Positions 10,282-20,195 are shown, counted from the stretch's first letter. The stretch is DNA of 64,000 nucleotides from Paratrimastix pyriformis (GCA_027972325.1 JAPMOS010000067.1:1-64000); one strand, 5' to 3'. Numbers and translations: made by a program. Notes: generated by a model from the sequence alone, not told the origin.

Positions 10282-10496
10282 GGACAAAATGCGAAATGCC
10301 GATTTTCTGTCATCGGTTTTGAGTATGCCCCAAAGATGCCAAGCCGTCATCGACGCCCAGGGCGGCCCCACCCGATATTAATCCATATGAGTAAATGTCA
10401 GTGAATTCTCCGAACACGGTGCCATGGGGCTTCCCCCCCCGACGGTTCCTTGGGGGTCAGACGGGATTTCCGCCGCTATTTATGAGAGGTACTGTA
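10282..10496 (+). mobile_element. Tc1/mariner fragment (3' end, plus orientation)
   Basis: It contains the codons for the last roughly 35 transposase residues (FSVIGFEYAPKMPSRHRRP in a shifted frame), nearly identical to the reverse complement of 10690-10795. After a short 3' flank come the terminal inverted repeat (10467-10494) and a TA at 10495-10496. It abuts the LINE-A2 tail, so its other end was lost. It faces the complete element. Confidence 0.8.
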
Positions 10497-10577
10497 TTGC
10501 GAGTGACATGGAAAGTGCCAGAGACAGGGCTGGGGTGGGGTGGGGCCAAATGATGCTGCCCCCGGGGTTGCAAGACA
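10497..10577. other. Short spacer between two mariner ends
   Basis: About 80 bases, G-rich on the plus strand (GGGGTGGGGTGGGG), between two facing terminal repeats that each carry a TA. No gene seen. Confidence 0.6.
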
Positions 10578-10579
10578 TA

Positions 10580-10613
10580 CAGTACCTCTCATAAATAGCG
10601 ACGCAAAACAAAG
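10580..10613. repeat. Left terminal inverted repeat of the mariner element
   Basis: Starts CAGTACCTCTCATAAATAGC; matches the right end except at two positions. Confidence 0.9.
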
Positions 10614-10697
10614 AGAGGTCCACCCCCCAAGAAGCGGTCGGAGGAGATCCGCCTTCGAGTCATGTTTGGAGAACTGCACATCATTCACGAATATGGT

Positions 10698-11693
10698 TTA
10701 GTATCGGGTCGGGCCGCCCTGGGCGTCGATGACCGCTTGGCATCTTTGGGGCATACTCAAAACCGATGACAGAAAATCGGCATTTCGCATTTTGTCCCAC
10801 TCAAATTGTATCCACTTCCGCAGCTGCTGGGCAGATCCGGGGTTGTGCTCTGCCACACGGTCCTTGAGGGTGTTCCAGACGTTCTCCAGTGGGTTGAGGT
10901 CGGGGCTCTGGGGTGGCTGAAGCACACGGCTGATGTGATTGTCGGTCAGCACTTTCAGACACACTTTTGCATTGTGTTTGGGATCGTTGTCCTGCTGGAT
11001 GGGCCCGGCAAGCCGACCAAGGGCGCGAAGAGAGGGGAGCAAGGCCTCGTTCAGGATGCGCGTGTAGAGGGCGGCGTCCAGGTTTTCGGTGAAGATGAAC
11101 ACCTTCGTTTTCCCCTTGGCACTGACCCCGCCCCAGACATGGACTTTGGGGGGATGCTTGATGGTGGGCAACGGCACGAACTCGTTCCGGCCCGCACGGA
11201 CACGATGCTTGCGGGGGCCTGTGGTGAAGGTTGTCTCGTCCAGGAAGACCACCTTGGACCAGTCGCGATCCTTCTCGGTTCGGGCAAACGCGAGACGTTT
11301 TTGTCGGTGGGCCTCGGTGAGGAGGGGTTTTTTGGTTTGCCACTTCGATTGCAGGCCAGCCCGCAGGAGGATGCGCGAGACTGTCTGTGGGCTGATGCGG
11401 ATGGTCCTCTTCTTGCGTGCCCAGCGGGCCAATTTGGGCAGACTCTCCGTTCTGTGGCGCTTTGCACGTCGGATGATGGCCTGGTCGTCCGGGCGAGAAT
11501 GCTTTCGTGGTCTCCCCCGGGCTCCCGGTTTGGCGGATGGGGAGCGGCTCAGTGCCCGACGAACAGATGTCTCACTGCGGTGCTGCAGCCGGGCAATCCG
11601 GCTGGTGGTCTTGCCTTGGCGTCTGAGGAGGCGGGTTTGCTCGTCCATTTTCTTGGTCATTCTTCCCCCCACCGAGCCGCCCCTTGAAGCCAC
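10698..11693 (-). CDS. Tc1-like transposase, intact
   Basis: 331 residues, the usual size for a Tc1 transposase. The N terminus has two helix-turn-helix-like regions (LLRRQGKTTSRIARLQ and the segment around LLRAGLQSKW) that would bind the inverted repeats, with a basic GRPRKH stretch between them. The catalytic triad is visible: Asp in VVFLDETTF, Asp in IQQDNDPKHNAK and Glu in SPDLNPLENVW. Exactly 34 residues separate the last two, giving DD34E. It would cut and paste the element into TA sites. The start at 11693 is preceded by about 130 bases of element 5' flank. No frameshift or stop is seen, in contrast to every other mobile-element ORF here. Confidence 0.95.
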   Translation of the reverse strand: MASRGGSVGGRMTKKMDEQTRLLRRQGKTTSRIARLQHRSETSVRRALSRSPSAKPGARGRPRKHSRPDDQAIIRRAKRHRTESLPKLARWARKKRTIRISPQTVSRILLRAGLQSKWQTKKPLLTEAHRQKRLAFARTEKDRDWSKVVFLDETTFTTGPRKHRVRAGRNEFVPLPTIKHPPKVHVWGGVSAKGKTKVFIFTENLDAALYTRILNEALLPSLRALGRLAGPIQQDNDPKHNAKVCLKVLTDNHISRVLQPPQSPDLNPLENVWNTLKDRVAEHNPGSAQQLRKWIQFEWDKMRNADFLSSVLSMPQRCQAVIDAQGGPTRY

Positions 11694-11792
11694 AGGCCAG
11701 CAACAAAATTATGGGATCTCAAAATGTTGGTCACTTCTCTGCACCCTGCAGCCTGCCCCAGCCCGGGCGGGCACTGGGATCGGGGAGGGGAA

Positions 11793-11826
11793 CTTTGTTT
11801 TCCGCCGCTATTTATGAGAGGTACTG
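11793..11826. repeat. Right terminal inverted repeat of the mariner element
   Basis: Reverse complement of the left end with two mismatches; followed by TA at 11827-11828. Confidence 0.9.
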
Positions 11827-11828
11827 TA

Positions 11829-12567
11829 AATCAGCCTTCCAATTTCACGCAATAACAACATCAGAAAAGAGACAAGGGCCGGGCAGGCAACTGCCCCCAC
11901 TTGGCCCACCCCCTCCGGATTTGAGCAGAAACGACCGCGGAGAGAAGGGCCAAAGAGGGAGCAAACAGAATGAAAAAGGCAGGGAGGAGAGACCGAGAGG
12001 AAAAAATTGCCGCACGCAAAGGCCGTCGTCGAAAAGGAACGAGAGGAGGGTGCAAGGAAAGACTGAGGGAGGGAGAGTGCGCGTTCGAAGTGTTAGCCAT
12101 TGAGATTACCGGCGGGCCCAATGCGGCAGAGTCCGTTCACTGTTGTGTGCCCGCGAGTGAAGAGGTTGAGGTGAGTGAGCGCAAGCGGTCCCACCTCCAC
12201 CCACCACTCACCCACCCACCCAAGGGACAGACTTCATCGGAATACGGTCGTCGTGGATAAACTCCCTATTGTGAGGGAGTTGATTGCAACGGTCCCCGAA
12301 CCAACAGAGAACCTTCCTTCCCGAATGTTCGTGGCAAACATGTTGGTAAGAAGTACACTTCTCCCCATAAGAGCAGGCCGGTCTCTTGGGTTCGGCAGCG
12401 GCGAGAAGTGGCAGATCAGGACAAACTGAGACGGTGCCACCTGCGCGACATTTCGGCAACGAGGTGCGTTCAGATGGAACGGGCGAAAGGACACACAGAA
12501 TTTATGGGCGAGCCCTCCGTCATCGTGCACACTCTCGAACTCCACACACACACGCACGCACACGCTT
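11829..12567. other. Intergenic stretch right of the mariner element
   Basis: Purine-rich, with short ORFs on both strands and no recognisable domain. A short CACACACACGCACGCACAC tract lies at 12544-12562. I see no convincing gene. It is the 3' side of the minus-strand NYN/RING gene region. Confidence 0.5.
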
Positions 12568-14260
12568 TCACCCGTCGGGTGGGGGTGGGCGGTTGGACTC
12601 TCTACTGTGTGTCCTCTCTGTACCCCTCCCCGCAAAACTCTGGAATTTGCGGCTCCAATGGATGGATGAGACGACAGCCAGCAAGAGACACGAAACAAAG
12701 TGAGAACCCGTCAGACCCGTGCCTGGAGACTGTTGCGGGGCCGCATCGGAGCTGGCTGGGGCTTCATCGGGGACGGCTGGGGGGGCTTCATCGGGGACGG
12801 CTTGGGGGGCCGCATCGGGGCTGGCTGCGGGGGCCGCATCGGGGACGGCTGGGGGCTTCATCGGGGACGGCTTGGGGGGCCGCATCGGGGCTGGCTGCGG
12901 GGGCCGCATCGGGGACGGCTTGGGGGGCCGCATCGGGGACGGCTGCGGGGGCCGCATCGGAGCTGGCTGCGGGGGCCACAGCGCGACACGCACAGCCCAG
13001 TGGAGATGAAACCGGGAGGATCATCTTTTTCGGGGCGTTGTTCTTCCAGGGTGCCCAATCCACGGCGTGAATGAGCGTTGGGTTGCGCAGTAAGTCATCC
13101 AAAGACACGATACATTCCAGGTGCACAGGAGCAGGCGGCGCAGCAGGCGCATCAGGGGCAGCAGGCGCATCAGCGGCAGGCACAGGCACAGCAGGGGCAG
13201 CAGGCGCGTCAGTGGCAGGCACAGGCACAGCAGGCGCAGCAGCAGGCGCAGCAGCAGGCGCAGCAGGCGGCGCAGCAGGCGGCGCAGCAGGCGGCGCAAC
13301 AGCAGGCGCAACAGCAGGCGCAACAGCGGGCGCAGCAAGCGCGACTGAGAAGTGTTTTTGAAGCTGCCGCACGGCCTCCTTCAGACTGAGCTCGGATGGC
13401 AACAGGGTCCCGATGGTTCCGCTGTACAACAGTTGCTTGGAGTCGCCGGTCGCGGGGGACGCAGTGGCGTTGGAGGAGGACCACAGGCCCTGGAATGTGA
13501 CGATTTGCGAGCCACCAGGCAATATCTCTTTCGGGCCTCGGAAGCACCCCGGGGCATCGGCGATGGGGTCAGCACCGTCAGCCCCGGTGCGAGCAATGAC
13601 CTCGGTCTGAGAGAAAACAAGTCGTGTCACGAATCGGTTCAGGAAGTTTGGGAACCCGTTTGATGGCCGCGAGAGGAGCTCAACCTCCACCTCCTGGCCG
13701 TCCAGATCAAGGGGTGGCACCAATGCAAAGTCCAATGGGCCATTGTGACGTGTGAGTCGAGGCTTTGCCTTCTCCTTGATCTCCTTGATCGACCAGCATT
13801 CGTCCCCTTCCAAAATTGAGAATTGCGACACTGGGAAGGATGGAGCATGTGGAGGAGGAATGCTGGGAAGGAGGATGGCAGACCCTCCTTGGGGACATCG
13901 CAAAGCATCATTTTTCTGCGGGGTAGCTGTGGGAAGTGGAGGAAGCTCACATTGGACGGAGACACACGGTCCTGGCCGACTGTGTGCGAGGGCCAGATGA
14001 TGTTCGTCGGAGTCTTCAGCACCTGGTCGACTTCGTGGACGAAGGTGTCCCAGTCCAACTTCGTTTTCGGGGGCGGGGGGAGGAACTGAATGGCCACCAA
14101 ATGGTCCTTTTCATCGGGGGGGTTGGGGGGGTTGGGAGACCCTGCCAGAAGGGAGTTCAACCACTCTGGAAGGGAGGTCTCTGTCGGCGGCAGCGGAACG
14201 AGGAAAAAAACGAAGGAAAGTGAGGAATGATGGTGGGCGTGTGCAGGACGGAACACGGCC
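12568..14260 (-). CDS. C-terminal exons of the NYN/RING gene region, Pro/Ala-rich low complexity
   Basis: One exon reads LPEWLNSLLAGSPNPPNPPD... to SHTVGQD. Removing a 41-nt intron (13927-13967, GT...CAG) joins it in frame to TPQKNDALRCPQGGSAILLP. A globular stretch follows (FSILEGDECWSIKEIKEKAK, EVEVELLSRPSNGFPNFLNR), then Pro/Ala/Val runs (13120-13340, CAG/GCA-rich DNA), a short conserved-looking piece (LECIVSLDDLLRNPTLIHAV) and a second repeat of DAAPQAVPDEAP type (12740-12985). The frame is uncertain at the far 3' end. No known domain is recognised. It may be a separate gene from the NYN part, since a stop follows NYN2 at 14291. Confidence 0.5.
12740..12985. repeat. GC-rich minisatellite in the C-terminal coding region
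   Basis: Tandem 24- to 48-bp units built on GGCCGCATCGGGGACGGCT. On the minus strand they encode Pro/Ala/Asp repeats. Open in several frames, which explains the overlapping long ORFs here. Confidence 0.8.
13130..13340. repeat. GCAGCAGGCG-type low-complexity repeat
   Basis: Short units of 9-15 bp (CAGCAGGCGCAGCAGG and similar) encoding Ala/Pro/Val runs on the minus strand. Confidence 0.75.
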
Positions 14261-14290
14261 GAATCCATGCCCCCCCACGCACACCACATC

Positions 14291-16919
14291 GCTAGGGAGC
14301 AGGTGCATCATCATCGAGCCAGGAGCGGCAGTGGGCAGTGGACGGAGGCGGACCATGTTGCTGTCGTCCCTTGTGTTTCTCCGGATTGTAGTGGATCCGC
14401 TTGAAAAAAAAATCATGTTTCCCGGCGGGTTTTGCAATCCACTCGGCGAGGCGGATCGGGTGGATCTTGATACGATCCCTCGCCACTCCTCTCGCGCCCC
14501 CTGCGCTGTTGGCTGCGGTGGTGGCGGTGGCGGTGGCGGTGGCTGCTGGTTGCAGATGACCCAGATCCAGGCGGGGAACGGGGAGCGGCTGGTGGGGGTC
14601 ATCGAGGCCATCGTCAGGCCGCGAGGCCGCGGAGAGGGCTTGTTGGGCGGCTGCGAGGCTCTCCGCGGCGGCCCGAAGCAGGGCCGTGGCCTCGGGGCAG
14701 CCCACGGCGGCTTTCGCCAGCCCAGCGGCAGCCGCGGAGAAGCCGCCCGCAGAATCAGCGAGGCCGGCCGGGATGACCACGGGCCGGTCAAGCAGGCGCG
14801 ACAAAGAACCTTCCACGCCAAACACATGGAGATCCCAATTTGGGGGCCGGGCGAGCCGAAAGTGCTGCACCAGCGGAGCGTAGGCGCCCTTCCCTGCGGA
14901 AAAGAACAACCTGTTCGAGAAAAGGTAGTTTTCATGCGCGTACGGACCGCCAAAGAGGGCGATGACGCCACGAACGCCAGGCGGCAGGGGCTGCGAGAGG
15001 CGTTCCATGACGGCCCCAATGAGCGCATTCGAGATCTCCTTCTCCTTCCTCGGGGCACCAGACTGTGGGAAGCTCGGGGCACCAGACTCGATCTTATGTG
15101 GGAAGGTGTGGGCAATCCAGTTGGCGCATTTCGCCGAAGCTGAAGTTGCTGCCGTTGCCGGGCCAGGCCTGAACAGATGGCCTTCTGCGACAGATTTCTG
15201 ACCACCAGGGAACAGCTCCTTCAGGGTGTATTCGGCCAACCTGTCAAGGTCGATTCGAATCCGCGGATCGCATTTCTTGAAAGGTTTCCAGAACACTTTC
15301 TCCTTCTTTTTGACCATCTTGAACTCGTCACCATCCGGGAAGTGCTCCAGGTCAGCGGCTTGGCCACAGGCAGCATAGAGAAAATTCGAGTAATCCAGGT
15401 AAAGAAAAAGCTAAGAGGGATGAGAGTATTTGCGAGAGCGCAGGACAAGTCAGAAAGGATGAGTCAAGAGAGCGTTCGGGAGCGCCGAACAGACCCGATA
15501 CTGAGTGGGCTCCGTGGGGGCGGGCGAGGCGCCAGGGCAGAAGGGGCACTGCATGGAGGCATCCACGAGGCAGCTGTAGCAGAGCGCGTGGAAGTTCGTG
15601 CATTTGGCAGTGGGGACGTGCTTCTTGCACTTGTCACAGTAGTCGCCCGGGGCAAGGTCTAGGCGGGGAAATGAGAGGCTTGTTGAGGATGAGATCGCCA
15701 AACCTTCAAGTGATGCGGGGCGCCACAGCTTGGAGAAGTCATCCTCAAATTTCAATTTGTGCGTCGCGTTGTTCCTCATTTCTTTCGCTGTTGATTTGTC
15801 CCACGAGTAGACTTCAATCTCCCAGTGATTGCTGGTCGCCGCAAGGGTAACCGCTTGTCTCAAGCTCGCTGCCAGGGTCGCCGCTTGAGGCAGGGTCGCC
15901 GCTAAGGCCGCCGCTTGTTGCAAGGTCGCCGCTAGGGTCGCTGCTTGTGACAGCACCGCTTGTGGCAAGGTCACAGCTTGGGTCTCAGCTTGTTTCAAGG
16001 TCGCTTTGTGCAGGGCTGCCACAAGCGCCTCCGCTTGGGTGGCCGCTTTTTGCAGGGTCGCCGAAAAGGTCGCTGCTTGTTGCAGGGTCTCTGCTTGTTG
16101 CACCGCTTGTGGCACCGCTTGTGGCTCCGCTTGTGGCTCCGCTTGTGGCTCCGCTTGTGGCACCGCTTGTGGCTCCGCTTGTGACTCCGCTTGTTGCACC
16201 GCTTGTGACTCCGCTTGTTGCACCGCTTGTGGCTCCGCTTGTGACTCCGCTTGTGACTCCGCTTGTTGCACCGCTTGTGGCTCCGCTTGTGACTCCGCTT
16301 GTTGCACCGCTTGTGGGGCCACTGGCTCCGCTTGTTGCACCGCTTGTGACTCCGCTTGTGGCTCCGCTTGTGACAGGATTTTCGCCGCTTGGACTGCCGC
16401 TTCTCGCAGAATTGCCGCTTGATGCTGGGCCACCGCGAGCATCGACGACTGTTGTTCCCGACGAATGCACTTGACGACCGGGAGCATATCGCGGTCACCC
16501 TACGACGAGCCAATTGAGACTCATCGAAGGGAGGATCCAGACCGTGACCAGTGCAATGACTCCGGTCACCCCGGGGGGAAGCGGGTCGTTCAGAATCCTG
16601 CGAAAGGCCTCAAAGCCGAGGAGAGTGTCGTTTTGGATCTCAGGCCCCACCGAAGATCGAGGAACGACAATGACAGAACAGCCGAGACGCTCTGCTTCTG
16701 CGAAGTAAGTGGCGGAACTTGCGATATCTCTTTGGTCATGCGCCGCGGTGCTCCCAATGAGGCGAGCGCACCCAAAAGTGCGGTCTCGGACGATGTAGTC
16801 CCGCAGTAAGATGTCGTATCTCGGTGTTGCATTCGAATCGAACGGCTTATGATTTTTGATGGCGAGCTTTTTCGCTGAGATCCGAAAATTGGCGTCGTCG
16901 ATGAAGACGTAGACCTGCA
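14291..16919 (-). CDS. Double NYN ribonuclease-domain protein with tetrapeptide repeat and RING finger
   Basis: Removing short introns gives a coherent protein. NYN1 starts after an acceptor (CTTGCAG) at 16919 with VYVFIDDANF (first acidic motif) and continues through GSTAAHDQRDIASSATYF to GVTGVIALVT. A 43-nt intron (16500-16542) is then spliced to GDRDMLPVVKCIRREQ, restoring the TGDxD...vvk motif. Then come Q-A-E-S/P tetrapeptides (15850-16440) and a RING-like finger, CDKCKKHVPTAKC...CYSC...CPFC (15555-15640). An 84-nt intron (15411-15494) joins to NYN2: LFLYLDYSNFLYAACG, then GVIALFG, a 54-nt intron (14894-14947) and GKGAYAPLVQHF. NYN domains are PIN-like RNases. RING suggests ubiquitin ligase activity. 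Function unknown. The ORF ends TAG at 14291. Confidence 0.7.
15850..16440. repeat. 12-bp minisatellite GCTCCGCTTGTG encoding QAES/QAEP/QAVQ
   Basis: Roughly 40 copies of a 12-bp unit between the NYN1 and RING domains. On the coding (minus) strand it gives tetrapeptides QAEP, QAES and QAVQ, probably an extended or helical linker. The other frames are also open, producing spurious long ORFs. Confidence 0.85.
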
Positions 16920-16933
16920 AGAAGGAGCAGAGA

Positions 16934-17027
16934 GGAGAACACGCTGTGTATTTGCGAGGGCGCAGGCGACAAGTTCACAAAGAAAGATTCCTCGCAGCAC
17001 CTTCGCCATGCGTTACACTCCGATGTG
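16934..17027 (-). mobile_element. LINE-B 3'-tail fragment in an intron
   Basis: About 90 bp matching the terminal part of the LINE-B 3' UTR (GTTCTC end at 16934), diverged by some 15 changes, followed by a TG repeat. It lies just upstream of the acceptor of the NYN1 exon, so it sits in an intron or the 5' flank. Confidence 0.75.
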
Positions 17028-17235
17028 TGTGTGTGTGGGGGTGTCATGTGGCCCTGGCGGCTCCACCCTTCGGGAAAAAAAAACACAATAAAAAAAGCAG
17101 ACCCGCTTTTGCTGGGACGGGCAGTAGGGGCACTTCATCGAGGACCGCAAGAGACAGAAGGCACACACCGAATGCGGACAGGAAAGCTTGAAGAGCAGGG
17201 GCTGTGTCGGTAAAACCGGAGAGAGCAACATGACA
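17000..17235 (-). CDS. RING-like exon upstream of NYN1
   Basis: The minus strand reads LSCPHSVCAFCLLRSSMKCP followed by YCPSQQK. This matches the spacing of the second half of the downstream RING (C..H..C..C and CP.C). The first cysteine pair is not evident nearby, so either an intron separates it or the finger is degenerate. The exon limits are uncertain. Confidence 0.4.
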
Positions 17236-17380
17236 TCCTCCGGGGGAGGGGTTCCTTGAGCTGCCGCCGCGGGGCCGGGGGATCGCGATCGCTCGGGCTC
17301 CCTGCCCCTGAAGCCCCCAGGTCGCTGCTGGCCATTCCGACGTTCTTCTTCCTATCCAGTGAGACAGGGGTGTGATTATC

Positions 17381-17434
17381 TCGTGAGCCTCCTCCAAGGC
17401 TGCACAAACACGAGACTGACTGACTGACTGACTG
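17381..17434 (+). mobile_element. LINE-C 3'-terminal fragment with GACT tail
   Basis: GTGAGCCTC...GGCTGCA...AACACGAGACTGACTG matches the 3' end of LINE-C (50130-50187) and ends in four GACT repeats. Only the last 50 or so bases are present. Confidence 0.6.
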
Positions 17435-17479
17435 AATGGAGCGGGAAGACAGCGCAGACGACTGGGGAGGAGGAGCATA

Positions 17480-18371
17480 GGTCATGACCAAAGGGGCACC
17501 GTTTTTGCACCGTTTCCTTCCGGAGCCCGAACAGCGATCGCAGACCGAAAATGCGTAGGCCAGGCGGACGTACATATTTTCTGCGGCCACGGGGGAGAAG
17601 GGCCGGTAGTCTGTCTGCCAGAGATGAAGCACATCGGTGGCGACCTAAGGAGAAATGGAGGAAGGGAGACGTACAGCGTATAGCACCAGTGAGGCCCACA
17701 GAGGGCCTGCCGGGAAAGAACGGGTACAGGGACAGGGACAGGACAGGCCGGCCGTGGGGGGGGATGAGGGAGGGGAAAGGGACCTGGTCGGAAGCGAACT
17801 TGATGGAGGCCATACCCCGGAAGCGGCCCGTGACACGGTCGTATTTCATGGTCTCCCAAGACGGGCCAAGATCGTGAGAAGAAGTCATTGATCTGCGAGG
17901 AAGACGAGCCAGGGGCCCAATAATGTGAGCATGCCGCTTGGAAAAACCCAATGGGAACAGGCCTCCTGTTGGGAGAGGGAAGTGTTGAGATTCTGCGCGA
18001 AAAGGGTCCTCCCTCTTCCTCTTGCTGTCCGCTTTTCGGGTGTTGGCACGGGACGATGGAAGAAAGAGGAGGATGAAGAAAATGGTAAATGGTCAGCGTG
18101 TCCAGCCAAAGAGTGTTGGAGTGACTCGACCTGTTCAAAGTGTTCAAATTGCTGATGGTCCATCACCACCCTCGGCGAACCACGGCGAAAATAATTTAAA
18201 TGTTGAACGAACTTCTTTTGGATCGATGCGAAAATGTAGAAGGCGCGTCTTTTTGTACGTTTTTGATTGATTCTGATCCTCTGGGCCCGAGAAAAACTGG
18301 GAAGAATATGCAATAATTTTCGTATTTTTCGCACTGGGCACTCCCATGGGAACGACACCCGAGGGAACCAA
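17480..18371 (-). CDS. RRM-like exons at the 5' side of the NYN/RING gene region
   Basis: The first exon candidate (from 18371) contains LHFRIDPKEVRSTFKLFSPW, like strand 1 and helix 1 of an RNA recognition motif. After a CGCAG acceptor near 17880 the next exon reads SWETMKYDRVTGRFRGMASI followed by KFASDQ, which is a good RNP1 strand, ending CAG|GT. Two further small exons are predicted: ALCGPHWCYTLY between GGCAG and GT, and VATDVLHLWQTDYRPF after CTTAG, the latter containing CDRC. All joins are phase 0. RRM plus NYN plus RING would suggest an RNA-decay or RNA-surveillance protein. The link to the NYN exons is inferred only from order and strand. Confidence 0.4.
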
Positions 18372-18419
18372 GGATAATGGAACCCATTTGATTTTCTTCT
18401 ACTGGTACATCTCCTTCCC

Positions 18420-18800
18420 GGAGAGCATCAGATGGTGTCAACCCTGTGCACAACCCTGGGGCCGGTCATCAGCACCCGGAACCAGCGGGCCGGGATCTGG
18501 GGCCACGGCGAAGGTGTCCATGGCATCGGGGCAGGCGGGGAGGCTCGACCCGATCATCCACGTACCCCGGGCAGCTGCTGTGGCGCAGGGTGTACCGAGT
18601 GGGCTTGAAGAGGCGCCGCACCCAGGCCAACCTGCCACCACGAGTTGGGGTCGTTGCCGGTGCAGTTGTGGCCCCAGAGCATCAAATGCCCGCCCGCCGC
18701 CATCCGAGGAGCGGGTGGCGGTGACCCAGCCCGCCTGGGCCGGGTTGCGCCAGGGCTGGGTGCGGCCCTGGGTGCCAGAACAGGCCCTCCTGTCGCACTC
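18420..18800 (-). pseudogene. F5/8C (discoidin) gene fragment
   Basis: The sequence matches parts of the F5/8C domain at 30090-30600: the TYQHDMDEQG-side segment (GPHPALAQPGPGGLGHRHPL in a shifted frame), the variable middle and the C-terminal FRVLMTG-like end. The central strand region is deleted. No complete ORF remains. It lies in the same orientation as, and just downstream of, the next copy, consistent with an old tandem duplicate. Confidence 0.65.
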
Positions 18801-19125
18801 TCCTCCCCTCCCTCCATCCCCCCTCCCCTCCCTCCCCTCCCCCCCCTCCCTCCCTCCCTCCCCCCCGGAGATCCCACGGCAAAAGATAGGAGAGGCGGTG
18901 GCTCATGAATTGCGAGAGGCGGGCAGGCCGACAAGACCCACGAAGGGCAAAGCAATGCGGCGAAAGCGACAAAAGAGGCGAAAGAAGCCGGCCAGGCCGA
19001 CGAAGAGCACAAGCATACGTATGCATGACAAAAAACGACCGAACTAGATCGGGTCGTCGCAACCTGACTCACCCGTACGCGCGAGCTGCCTTCCACGACT
19101 CGGAAAACTGCGTTGGTGTTGCAGG
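18801..19125. other. Duplicated intergenic flank with CCT-rich tract
   Basis: 18790-18870 is a pyrimidine run (CCTCCCCTCCCTCC). The rest (18890-19060) is homologous to 29690-29990, the 3' flank of the other F5/8C gene, with shared phrases such as GCGAGAGGCGGGCAGGC. No gene seen. Confidence 0.7.
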
Positions 19126-19159
19126 CTCTGCTTGCCGGGGGTGGTTGTTGTCACTGCTG

Positions 19160-20010
19160 CTGCTGGTGCCAGAGGAGGGTGCCGTACATCTCCAGCCCGG
19201 AGAGCATCAGATAGTGCCAACCCTGGGGGCTGGTGCCGGTCATCAGCACCCGGAAGTGGCGGGCGGGGAATGCTTGAGCGGGTGTCACAGCGAAGGTGGC
19301 CATGGCATCGGTGCGGGCGGGGAGGGCGTTGCGGTCGTTGGTGTGCTCGTTCAGGGTCCGCCAACTGGTACCGTCCAGCGAGCCCTCCAGCCGCCACGAC
19401 TGCAGGCGAGCCTCCGCATAAGATGGATCATTGCTGTGGCGCAGGGTGTACCGAGTGGGTGCGAAGAGGCGCCCCGCACCCAGGTCAACCTGAAGCCACG
19501 AGTTGGGCAGGTTGTCGGTGAAGCTGTCGCATGGCTGACGCCCCAGGGCATCGGAGGCCGTCCCAGTGTACTCGGATGAGCGGGTGACGGTGACCCAGCC
19601 CGCCTGGGCCGGGTTCTGCCAGGGCTGGGTGCGGCCCTGGGTGCCCAGGTAGTAGAACAGGCCCTGCTCGTCCATGTCGTGCTGATACGTAAAGACAACT
19701 AACACGCAGCATCCCCAAGAAAATCGCACATCAGATTGTTCAGGGAGAGCCCAGGCGGGAATCGGGACGGGGACGGACCGGGACGGGTGCAACTGACGGG
19801 AGCCGAGGGGTCGCTCTCGGCCAGGCCCCGCACGGCCACCACCACAAAGCGGGCCTCCACTTGGTCAGGCGGGAAGGCCCACGTGCAACGGCACTCGGGG
19901 CCCGTGTAGACCACTGTGGGTGACTGGCCATCACGCATCGCCTCCACCCGGTAGCGGACCGGGACCGGGACAGCACAGGCTACTGCGGGAGCTGCAGGCT
20001 GCCAGCTGAG
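19160..20010 (-). pseudogene. FN3-F5/8C gene copy, cut off by LINE-A insertion
   Basis: From the 5' side it reads the second half of an FN3 domain (VRYRVEAMRDGQSPTVVYTG, AFPPDQVEARFVVVAVRG). An 80-nt intron (19699-19778) then joins in frame to VFTYQHDMDEQGLFYYLGTQ and the rest of the F5/8C domain (VTRSSEYTGTASDALG, WLQVDLGAGRLFAPTRYTLR, RHFRVLMTGTSPQG), ending YGTLLWHQQQQ and stop. The F5/8C domain itself looks complete. Upstream, homology to the paralogue stops at GCTGCCAGCTGA, exactly where the (GT)n of LINE-A copy 3 begins. The TRAF, coiled-coil and first FN3 exons are therefore missing and the gene is probably dead. Confidence 0.75.
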
Positions 20011-20195
20011 GTGTGTGTGTGTGTGTGTGTGATACTTCCCGGCTTGCGCCGAGTCCGGAATCGGGCCGAAGCCCGCGGGTGACATGATCCCCCCCGGGCC
20101 GCCTTCCCGCAGGACAAGTCCTGCAGAAAGAGCACCCCAGGGAGTTCATGGGTCGGCTACCGTCCCTCCAGGGGCGGTCTCCGCCGACTTCCGGA

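Larger units (their letters stand above)
10580..11826 (-). mobile_element. Complete Tc1/mariner-family DNA transposon (DD34E)
   Basis: 1247 bp bounded by TA at 10578-10579 and 11827-11828, the target duplication typical of the superfamily. The ends are 34-bp inverted repeats starting CAGTACCTCTCATAAATAGC with two mismatches. One uninterrupted transposase ORF lies inside. Almost perfect ends and an intact ORF indicate recent insertion and possible activity. Confidence 0.93.

Noticed and set aside
10806-11687. 293-codon plus-strand ORF
   Set aside because: Antisense of the intact mariner transposase.
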